From contig RFJN01000044.1 in assembly GCA_003694875.1 (NCBI GenBank), positions 1-5,692 of the forward strand: a stretch of DNA of 5,692 bases, written 5' to 3'. This DNA is from Planctomycetota bacterium (lineage in GTDB: Bacteria; Planctomycetota; J058; J103). The position numbers were made by a program, and so were the translations under genes. The notes below the pieces were generated by a model. That model was not told where the DNA came from and ran no database searches. It was given only the letters and a program-made list of their open reading frames with translations. Positions 1 to 5,562 of this stretch are shown one piece after another. How positions within the stretch are numbered: position 1 is the stretch's first letter; each line of letters begins with the position of its first letter.

Positions 1-1273
1 ACCGGCCGGTCTCGGGCTCGAGCCGCAGCAGCACGAGCGAGTCGGTCTCGAGAAACTGGTCCGCCATGGCGAGCGCCGCCTGCCAGCGGTCGGCGTCGGC
101 CCGCGGCGGCACGAGGCGCCGGTCGGTGCGCTCGATCTCCCGGCCGAGCTGGCGCTCGCGACGCAGCGCCCCGGAGGCGCGTTCGAGCTGCAACGCCCCG
201 TACAGTCCCAGCACGCCAGCATACCACGGCAGCGTCTCGAGCAGCGTGCCCCGCCGCACCGCCCCCACCGAGGCGGCGTACACTGCGAGCAGCACCCCGA
301 TCGACAGCAGGGCACCAGGCGCGGGGCCCGCCTGGCGCAACAGGATCGACAGAACGAGCAGGCCAAGCACCAGCCACACCGCTGCCGAAGCCGGCGGTTG
401 CCAGTGCAGCAGCCGCCCGGACAGGGCGGCGTCGAGGCCCGCCGCCCAGAGTTCGGGCTCGCTCGACGGCACGTCGCGGGCGCCGAGCGCCGGATACAGC
501 CGTGCGCAGCTCGGGTCGGTGGGACCCAGCACGACGGTGCGTCCTCGCAGCACGCCCGAGCCGTCGAGTTCGCCGTCGAGCAGCCGCGCTGCCGACACGG
601 TCGGAACGCTTCCGGCCCGCTGCGGCGAGGACAGCGGCAGCCGGGCCACCGCCCCGGCGACACGCACCGGGAAGTGGCGGGTGCCGAAGCGAATCTCGGC
701 CCGGCCGAACGGATCGTCCGGTGCCGCGAGTGCCGCGGTATCGGCCGCCCCGAACCGTCGGGCGAGCGCGGTGCCGAGCAGACTCGGCGACCAGCCCTCG
801 GTGCGCAGCCGGACGGCCACGGGAAGCGAACGGACCCGACCCTCGACGGGGATCCACGACAGCCCCCGCTCGGTGCCGGGTCGGGCGGTCGGCTCGATCG
901 GGTTGTCGGGGTCGAAGGGGCGGAAGCGGTAGCCGCGGGGGCGGACCGGCGGGCGGTGGCCGGTCGCGTCGAAGTCCCCGGGCGGCTCGAAGGTGCACAC
1001 GATCTCGCGCGCACCCAGATCGGCGATCGCATCCAGCAGGCGGTGGGTGCGGGCGGCGGGCCACGGCCAGCGACCGAAACGGCCGGTGCTCGCCGTGTCG
1101 ATCGCGACGAGAACGACCTCGCCGCTCGGATCGGAGCCACGCCACGTGGCGACAAGGTGGTCCCACAGCGAGCGCTGCCAGTGTTCGCCGATCGGGGCGA
1201 GGCGCAGCCCGATCGCGAGCAACGCGGCGGCGAGCGCCTGCAGCAGCCAGTTCCAGCGTCGCACCCGGGCCAT
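1..1273 (-). CDS. CHASE2-domain transmembrane sensor, C-terminus cut by window edge
   Basis: Reading from the ATG at 1273, 424 codons stay open to the left edge, so the output domain is missing. TM1 lies at about residues 9-27. An extracytoplasmic CHASE2 domain spans about 35-290, recognised by VAIDTASTGRFGRWPW (57-71) followed by the helix RTHRLLDAIADLGAR, by a strand-loop RGRTVVLGPTDPS (243-255) matching the family's 'GKIVLIGATA' region, and by a closing segment before the membrane. Three further TM helices at about 295-313, 317-336 and 347-363 match the usual CHASE2 arrangement. A charged, probably coiled-coil linker (364-385) follows, then the start of a cytoplasmic domain whose DSLVLLRLEPETG stretch is weakly GAF-like. 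CHASE2 receptors sense unknown extracellular cues and drive histidine kinase, cyclase or Ser/Thr kinase domains. Which applies here cannot be seen. The start lies 9 nt after the preceding gene's stop, with no strong Shine-Dalgarno, so translational coupling is likely. Confidence 0.88.
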   Translation of the reverse strand, partial: MARVRRWNWLLQALAAALLAIGLRLAPIGEHWQRSLWDHLVATWRGSDPSGEVVLVAIDTASTGRFGRWPWPAARTHRLLDAIADLGAREIVCTFEPPGDFDATGHRPPVRPRGYRFRPFDPDNPIEPTARPGTERGLSWIPVEGRVRSLPVAVRLRTEGWSPSLLGTALARRFGAADTAALAAPDDPFGRAEIRFGTRHFPVRVAGAVARLPLSSPQRAGSVPTVSAARLLDGELDGSGVLRGRTVVLGPTDPSCARLYPALGARDVPSSEPELWAAGLDAALSGRLLHWQPPASAAVWLVLGLLVLSILLRQAGPAPGALLSIGVLLAVYAASVGAVRRGTLLETLPWYAGVLGLYGALQLERASGALRRERQLGREIERTDRRLVPPRADADRWQAALAMADQFLETDSLVLLRLEPETGR

Positions 1274-1282
1274 GGCGTCGCG

Positions 1283-1915
1283 CTATCGCCACCGGAACGA
1301 ACGCAGCACCTTGCGGAGATCGGCGCGTGCCGCCTTCCAGTGCCGCTTCGGGGACTCGACGAAGATCACGAGCCGCTCTCGGGTCTCCGGAACCGGACAC
1401 TCGATCTGCACCGAGACCCAGCGCCGCTCCGGATCGTCCACCCCCGCCACCTCGTAGCGCACCCACGCGGCTGGCCGACCGTGCAGCGCGATCGGCGCCG
1501 CCTCGCGCAGGCGGACGCCGGGCCGCGCCGCGACCCGGTCCCGGACCTCCCGCACGAGCGCGGCGGGCGACGGTGGTTCACCACCCGCGGGTGTGGGCTC
1601 TGGCAGCAGGTGGAACGAGATCGTGATCTCGAGCCCCTGGTGGTACAGACGCGCCACCAGGCCGCGAAAGCTGTTCTCGATCCGCTCGGCGCTCCACTGG
1701 CCGGCGAGCGCGGCGCGCTGGCGTTCGATGTCCACGAACCGCCACTCGTCGTCCGGGCGCCGGAAGCGGAAGCGGGGGGCGACCGCATGCGTGTAGTCGG
1801 GCTCGTCTCGCAGGATCCCCTCGCCGTCGTCCGCGGCGGCGGGCACGGCAGCGAGAAGGCACAGCAGCGCGGCGGCGATCGCGAGCGGCGCGGTGGGCGG
1901 CGACGGGCAACGCAC
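1283..1915 (-). CDS. Small exported protein, PsbP/MOG1-like pattern, function unknown
   Basis: The product is 210 residues from a GTG start at 1915. This start is preferred because CAGGAG lies nine bases upstream. A GTG six bases earlier (1921) would leave only three bases of spacing. The frame stays open further upstream into the kinase gene, but without a good ribosome site. A Sec signal peptide is clear: Arg at 2, a hydrophobic core LAIAAALLCLLAAV at 11-24, and probable cleavage after PAAA28, so the mature protein is about 182 residues in the periplasm or outside. No lipobox is apparent. The mature part alternates short strands and helices and ends with a segment around RERLVIFVESPKRHW followed by LRKVLRSFRW (200-209). 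This 'strand, then helix ending in SFR' arrangement resembles PsbP, DcrB and other MOG1-fold proteins, which is a fold inference only. It sits between a receptor kinase and a CHASE2 sensor, so a ligand-binding or accessory role is possible but unproven. Confidence 0.82.
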   Translation of the reverse strand: MRCPSPPTAPLAIAAALLCLLAAVPAAADDGEGILRDEPDYTHAVAPRFRFRRPDDEWRFVDIERQRAALAGQWSAERIENSFRGLVARLYHQGLEITISFHLLPEPTPAGGEPPSPAALVREVRDRVAARPGVRLREAAPIALHGRPAAWVRYEVAGVDDPERRWVSVQIECPVPETRERLVIFVESPKRHWKAARADLRKVLRSFRWR

Positions 1916-1924
1916 GGGCACGCT

Positions 1925-1929
1925 CTCCT
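1925..1929 (-). promoter_or_regulatory. Ribosome binding site deciding the GTG start of the exported protein gene
   Basis: AGGAG on the minus strand lies nine bases before the GTG at 1915 and only three before the in-frame GTG at 1921. The spacing supports the downstream GTG. Confidence 0.65.
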
Positions 1930-1992
1930 GTGGGCTCTCCACGAACGAAGCTACGATGTCGCAACGCGCGGGCCGTCCGCGAACGCCTCCGC

Positions 1993-4428
1993 TCAACCGC
2001 CCGGTGTGCCGGCGGCCACGCTGCTGCTGCCGGCGATCGTGCGCACCGTCTGCCGCACCCGGCTGCGGCGCCGCAGCGCGACCGCAACCACGCCGAGCAG
2101 CAGGATCACGGCACCGGCGATTCCGATGGCGATCAGCCACGTGCGCTGCTGCTCGACATCCCCGCGTAGCGAGGCGACCGGTGCGAGCACCGCAGTCGCC
2201 CAGGCGAGGTGGCCGGGCAGGGTGAAGCGGGCGAGGGCGGCGGCGTAGCGTTGCCCGCGGTAGCGGAACTCGACCGAGCGCGGCTCTCCGGGTTCGAGGG
2301 AAGCGACGCCGCGCGGCAACTTTGCGAGCGCGGCGGCGAGCACCGGATCGCGCGGCGCCACCGGACCGTCGCCGGCGTCCGATCGCGCGGCGATCTGCCC
2401 CTTGTCGGTGATCAGGAACGAGCGGGCGCCCGCGATCGTGGTGATCTGGGCAAGAAAACGCGACAGCTCCGCGAGGGTGTAGTCGGCGGTGAACACCCCC
2501 TGCAGTCGCCCGTCACGGCGCCATGGCCCGACGTACGACATGCCCCACTCGGTCCCGCCGCCCTGGCTCGCCTCGACGTCCCACTCGTACGGATCGGTCC
2601 ACAGCGGTTCGGTCGCGTCCTTCGCGACGAGCCACGACGCTTCGGTGCGCGGATCGTAGAAGTCGTCGCCGGTCTGCTGGTCGCGACCGATCTCGCGCGT
2701 CTTGCCGTCCTCGTCGATGACCTCCTCGACCTCCCAGCTCGTCTTGCCGTCGATCCACGAGTAGTTGGCGATGATCTGTCCGTTGCGGCGGGTGACGCCG
2801 GTGAAGCGGCCGTCCGGCTCGACGAACGTCAGCCAGTCGAGGTTGCGCACGCGGAAGCGGATCGCGAAGTCGCGCGCGAGATCGCGCCGCAGCTCGACCG
2901 GATAGCGGCTGCCGGTGGCCGGCGGGATGGGCAGCAGGCCCTGGCGTGCGAACAGCAGCACCTCCTGCAAGAGCGGCACCGCCGGCGCGAGCAGGGCGCG
3001 GGTCCGGTCGGCGGTGCGCTGCGCGACCTGCTCGGACAGATCCTGCCACAGCTGTTCGCTCTGCGCGCTCTGGTGCCGGATCCACGCCCCGCCCGCGGTG
3101 CCGAGCACGAGCAGCAGCGTGGCGATCGTGAGCAGTGCCGGGTGGCGCTGGACCTTGCGCAGCGCGCGCCCGAACACACCGAGCCGCCGGCTGCGCGGCG
3201 GCTCGCCGGCGAGCACGAGCGAGAGGTCCTCCGCCATCTCGAGACACGACTGGTAGCGATCGCGCGGCTCCTTCTCCATCGCCTTGGCGATCACGGTCTC
3301 GAGATCGCGGCTGCAGGAGACGAGCGAACGCACCGGCGTCGGGGCGCGGGTGAGAAGCTGCTGCAGCACGTCGCGGATCTCGCCCTCGAACGGCACCCGG
3401 CCCGTGATCAGGTGGTACAGCGTCGCTCCGAGCGCGTAGACGTCGGTGCGCGCGTCGATCTTGCCGACATCCGGCTGGAACTGCTCCGGCGGCATGTAGG
3501 CCGGGGTGCCCACGATCGAGCCCGCGTACATGGCCTCGCCGGTCACCACGTCCGCGGCGAGCCCGAAGTCGAGCACGTGCGGCTCGCCCTGCTCGCTCAG
3601 GATGATGTTGGCCGGCTTCATGTCGCGGTGGATCACGCCCTGCAGGTGCGCGTGGTGCAGTGCGAGCGCGACCTTGTAGCCGATCTCGAGCACCTGCGAC
3701 TCGGGCAGCGGACCGTGGCTCTCGAGGTAGTCGTCGAGCGGAGTGCCCGGCACGAACTCCATGGCGATGTACGGCACGCCCCCCTCCATGCCGGCGTCGT
3801 ACACCGTCACGATGTTGGGGTGCTTGCCGAGCTTGGCGACCGCCTGGCCCTCCTGCACGAGCCGCTGCCCGTTCGCGTCGTGCAGCACCTTCAGCGCACA
3901 GTAGCGCCTGAGGTCGGTCTGGTACGCGCGGTAGACCACGCCCATGCCGCCGCGGCCGAGTTCGCTCACGAGCAGGTACTTGCCGAACGGCGTGCCGCGC
4001 GGCGTGTCCGGCGCCTGGCTTCCGGGTCGCTGCTGCGAGCCGTAGGGCTGCTGGGAGGCGTACTGCTGCTGCGAGCCGTACGGCTGGGACGCGTATTGCT
4101 GTTGCTGTGATCCGTAGTGCTGCTGCGAGGCGTAGTGCTGTTGTGAGCCGTAGTGCTGCTGCGAGCCGTACGGCTGTTGTTGGGAAGCGTAGTGCTGTTG
4201 CGAACCGTACGCCTGTTGCTGCGAGGCGTAGTTCTGTTGGTAGCCGTAGGGTTGCTGCGAGGCGTAGGACGGGTGTTGCGGCGGCCCGTATGCCGCCGAA
4301 TGCGGCGCAGCGCCGGGGGCGTGGCCCGGCGGGTTGGCGGGGTTGGGACCCGGGTAGGGCAACCGCTGCGTCCGGCCGTCGCGGTGCGGAGGGCCGGAGG
4401 CGTACGGTGTGGAATCTCCCTTGCTCAT
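1993..4428 (-). CDS. Transmembrane Ser/Thr protein kinase with N-terminal prion-like Y/Q/S/G tract and C-terminal Cache sensor
   Basis: The product is an 811-residue Hanks-type kinase. Residues 1-54 are Pro/Gly/Ala-rich. Residues 55-138 are an uncharged low-complexity tract of Y-[A/G]-S-Q-Q units with 14 Tyr and about 31 Gln. The kinase domain (about 149-405) has all catalytic elements: glycine loop GRGGMGVVY (158-166), Lys180, probable helix-C Glu193, HRDMKPAN (267-274), DFG (287-289), GTPAYMPPEQ (307-316), DVYALG (329-334) and Arg391. It should therefore be active. A basic juxtamembrane stretch precedes TM1 (about 431-450). Residues 451-762 form an extracytoplasmic domain of Cache type, with FYDPRTEASW (590-599), WTDPYEW (610-616), GVFTADYTLAELS (644-656) and FLITDKGQIAARS (671-683). 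TM2 (about 764-785) and a 26-residue tail follow. The canonical RPWY ligand motif of many Cache domains is altered. The ATG at 4428 is the only usable start before residue 162. GAGG lies only two bases from it, so initiation may be weak or leaderless. It is the first gene of the apparent operon. Confidence 0.95.
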   Translation of the reverse strand: MSKGDSTPYASGPPHRDGRTQRLPYPGPNPANPPGHAPGAAPHSAAYGPPQHPSYASQQPYGYQQNYASQQQAYGSQQHYASQQQPYGSQQHYGSQQHYASQQHYGSQQQQYASQPYGSQQQYASQQPYGSQQRPGSQAPDTPRGTPFGKYLLVSELGRGGMGVVYRAYQTDLRRYCALKVLHDANGQRLVQEGQAVAKLGKHPNIVTVYDAGMEGGVPYIAMEFVPGTPLDDYLESHGPLPESQVLEIGYKVALALHHAHLQGVIHRDMKPANIILSEQGEPHVLDFGLAADVVTGEAMYAGSIVGTPAYMPPEQFQPDVGKIDARTDVYALGATLYHLITGRVPFEGEIRDVLQQLLTRAPTPVRSLVSCSRDLETVIAKAMEKEPRDRYQSCLEMAEDLSLVLAGEPPRSRRLGVFGRALRKVQRHPALLTIATLLLVLGTAGGAWIRHQSAQSEQLWQDLSEQVAQRTADRTRALLAPAVPLLQEVLLFARQGLLPIPPATGSRYPVELRRDLARDFAIRFRVRNLDWLTFVEPDGRFTGVTRRNGQIIANYSWIDGKTSWEVEEVIDEDGKTREIGRDQQTGDDFYDPRTEASWLVAKDATEPLWTDPYEWDVEASQGGGTEWGMSYVGPWRRDGRLQGVFTADYTLAELSRFLAQITTIAGARSFLITDKGQIAARSDAGDGPVAPRDPVLAAALAKLPRGVASLEPGEPRSVEFRYRGQRYAAALARFTLPGHLAWATAVLAPVASLRGDVEQQRTWLIAIGIAGAVILLLGVVAVALRRRSRVRQTVRTIAGSSSVAAGTPGG
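4015..4266 (-). repeat. Degenerate tandem repeat encoding Y-[A/G]-S-Q-Q units in the kinase N-terminus
   Basis: Kinase residues 55-138 are built from about a dozen units of mostly 15-21 bases, each encoding Tyr-(Ala/Gly)-Ser-Gln-Gln plus His, Gln or Pro. Three consecutive 18-base units encode YGSQQH, YGSQQH and YASQQH (residues 87-104). The units differ at synonymous positions: Gln CAG or CAA, Gly GGC/GGT/GGA, Ser TCG/TCC/TCA, Ala GCC/GCT/GCG, whereas Tyr is always TAC. The tract is therefore an old coding repeat rather than a recent simple-sequence expansion. Confidence 0.92.
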
Positions 4429-4435
4429 GGCCTCG

Positions 4436-4441
4436 ATTCTA
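4436..4441 (-). promoter_or_regulatory. Candidate -10 element just before the kinase start
   Basis: TAGAAT on the minus strand matches the sigma-70 -10 consensus at five of six bases and ends seven bases before the kinase ATG. Transcription starting from it would begin at or next to the start codon, giving a leaderless or nearly leaderless mRNA. No convincing -35 was found at 16-18 bases, so this is tentative. Confidence 0.35.
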
Positions 4442-4530
4442 TGTGTGGCTGCGCGAAGGCGCTAGGGAAACGGCCCGGGGACCGCGCGGGGCGAGATCCG
4501 GCGGCGGGACGTGCAGCGGCCCGAGACGCA

Positions 4531-4561
4531 GCGAGGGGCCGCGTCGGACGCGGCCCCTCGC
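4531..4561. terminator. Perfect 14-bp inverted repeat, probable transcription terminator hairpin
   Basis: Arms GCGAGGGGCCGCGT (4531-4544) and ACGCGGCCCCTCGC (4548-4561) are perfectly complementary around a three-base loop. On the minus strand the hairpin begins about 37 bases after the stop of the 232-residue exported-protein gene, the usual place for a terminator, and lies about 100 bases before the kinase ATG. Neither side has a U-tract, so termination may be inefficient or factor-assisted. The pairing itself is certain; the role is inferred. Confidence 0.65.
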
Positions 4562-4597
4562 CGGGAAACGACAGCGCTCTCGTTCGCGACCGGTGGC

Positions 4598-5296
4598 TCA
4601 GCCGTCCTGCTTCGGGGCGGCGGGGGCCGACTCGTGCTTGTCGTCGCCGCCGTTCGCCTTCGGCGCCGCGGGCTTGGCGCCGCCCTTGTTCGACTCGTCC
4701 TTGCCGATCGACTCCACGGCCGTGAGCGCCGCGTCGATCTTGTCCTTGTTCGAGCGGTACAGCGTCCGGTTGTCGGCGGGGTAGTTCTCGAAGCCCTCGA
4801 GCATGGACTTGAGCGTGGCGAGGTTCTTCTTCAGCTCCTCGCGCGACTCCGGCGGAATCTGCGGGTTGTCCGCCATGGTGCGCATGAACTCGTACTGCTG
4901 CTTGAGCATGATCAGGTCGAGGTTGCCCGACTCGAGTTCCTGCACGATCTTGAGCTTGATCACGACCGCGATGAACTCGCCGCTCGTGAGATCGACCGTC
5001 TTCCACACCTCGAGGCCGGCAAGCGCGGTGAAGGCGTCGGGCGCCTTGTCGATCGCCTTCCACTGCTCCTTGTGCTCCTTCGCCCAGGCGACGACCTTGC
5101 CGGAGCGGTCGAGGAACAGATCGATCTCCTCCTGGGTGATCGGCAGCGGGATGAGCTGCGGGTAGAGCTGCTCGACGCTGGTGCCGGGCTTCACGAATTC
5201 CGCGCCCTTGACGCGTTGCTCGGCCATCGCGGTGGCGGCGAGCGAGAGGGTGAGCCCGAGCGCGGCGGCGCCGAGCGCCAGACGAGTGGTTCGCAT
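4598..5296 (-). CDS. Exported alpha-helical protein of unknown family
   Basis: The product has 232 residues. The N-terminus MRTTR, a hydrophobic stretch LALGAAALGLTLSLA (6-20) and cleavage site ATAMA/EQ after residue 25 form a clear Sec signal peptide, so the protein is probably periplasmic or secreted. Residues 53-197 are predicted largely helical and highly charged, with segments such as TQEEIDLFLDRSGKVVAWAKEH (54-75, quoted in part by position: Glu56, Glu57, Asp59, Asp63) and SREELKKNLATLKSMLEGFE (151-170). Residues 200-232 are a Lys/Ala/Pro/Gly/Asp-rich tail that looks disordered. There are no cysteines and no catalytic motif that I recognise. The start is supported by AAAGGA nine bases upstream. 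The gene has its own candidate promoter and is followed by a hairpin, so it is probably a separate transcript from the kinase operon. It could be a small envelope adaptor or scaffold; no function can be assigned. Confidence 0.88.
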   Translation of the reverse strand: MRTTRLALGAAALGLTLSLAATAMAEQRVKGAEFVKPGTSVEQLYPQLIPLPITQEEIDLFLDRSGKVVAWAKEHKEQWKAIDKAPDAFTALAGLEVWKTVDLTSGEFIAVVIKLKIVQELESGNLDLIMLKQQYEFMRTMADNPQIPPESREELKKNLATLKSMLEGFENYPADNRTLYRSNKDKIDAALTAVESIGKDESNKGGAKPAAPKANGGDDKHESAPAAPKQDG

Positions 5297-5297
5297 G

Positions 5298-5321
5298 CGA
5301 CGGATTCCTTTCGACGGATTC
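5298..5321. repeat. 10-bp direct repeat around the ribosome binding site
   Basis: CGACGGATTC occurs twice on the plus strand, at 5298-5307 and 5312-5321, separated by four bases (period 14). On the mRNA strand this reads GAATCCGTCG, AAAG, GAATCCGTCG, immediately before the start codon, with the Shine-Dalgarno at the junction. It could be a small duplication or a binding site for a translational or transcriptional regulator. Confidence 0.8.
5306..5311 (-). promoter_or_regulatory. Ribosome binding site of the exported helical protein gene
   Basis: AAAGGA on the minus strand lies nine bases before the ATG at 5296. It is embedded in a 10-bp direct repeat (5298-5307 and 5312-5321). Confidence 0.7.
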
Positions 5322-5376
5322 GGCTGCGGCAGCCCCCGGAGGTCGCGAGCGCCGCGCGCCGGGGCTGCACACGCCC

Positions 5377-5390
5377 GCGCGGCGCCGCGC
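5377..5390. promoter_or_regulatory. Perfect palindrome GCGCGGCGCCGCGC at the predicted transcript start
   Basis: This 14-base sequence equals its own reverse complement and lies directly downstream of the candidate -10 at 5391-5396. It is positioned like an operator. However, self-complementary GC runs arise easily by chance at this base composition. Confidence 0.3.
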
Positions 5391-5419
5391 AGTGTATGCC
5401 CCGCCTCGCGTGCTGTCCA
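5391..5419 (-). promoter_or_regulatory. Candidate sigma-70-type promoter for the exported helical protein gene
   Basis: On the minus strand, TGGACA (5414-5419, five of six consensus bases) and TACACT (5391-5396, four of six) are separated by 17 bases. The predicted transcript start is near 5384, giving a leader of about 88 nt. A perfect 14-bp palindrome (5377-5390) overlaps the predicted start site. Confidence 0.5.
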
Positions 5420-5482
5420 CCCGGCGGGCGAGCGAGGCCGACGCGCCGCTGCACGCCAGGAGACCGCGAGGCGAGCAGGCCG

Positions 5483-5510
5483 TTGTGCCCCCGCCGCGTG
5501 GCGCTATCAT
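5483..5510 (+). promoter_or_regulatory. Candidate promoter for the rightward partial gene
   Basis: TTGTGC (5483-5488) and TATCAT (5505-5510) are 16 bases apart. The -10 matches consensus at five of six bases, the -35 at three. The AT-rich bases just downstream (around 5511-5520) stand out in this GC-rich region. The predicted transcript start lies about 45 bases before the GTG at 5563. Confidence 0.45.
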
Positions 5511-5562
5511 GGTACGTTTTCGCCGCCGCCGAACGGCAACCCGTCGGCGAGAGAGGACCGAG

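Noticed and set aside
1916..2140. Upstream extension of the PsbP-like gene into the kinase coding region
   Set aside because: The extension would put the signal peptide internally and overlap the kinase gene. The GTG at 1915 has a Shine-Dalgarno and directly exposes the signal peptide.
398..2248. 616-codon plus-strand open frame
   Set aside because: It overlaps three minus-strand genes with recognisable signal peptide, CHASE2 and Cache features. Its product is Arg/Gly/Pro-rich low complexity, typical of antisense shadows.
2209..4110. 633-codon plus-strand open frame opposite the kinase gene
   Set aside because: The minus-strand product has complete kinase and Cache motifs. The plus-strand translation is Arg/Ala/Leu/Val-rich with no domain and arises from high-GC codon bias.
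4015..4266. Repeat region considered as a CRISPR array or VNTR
   Set aside because: There are no constant repeats separated by unique spacers. The period is 15-21 bases, in frame, and codes for Y-[A/G]-S-Q-Q peptide units.
5509..5562. In-frame upstream ATG extending the rightward partial gene by 18 residues
   Set aside because: It overlaps the candidate -10 element, has no Shine-Dalgarno, and encodes an Arg-rich stretch. The GTG at 5563 has AGAGGA at good spacing.
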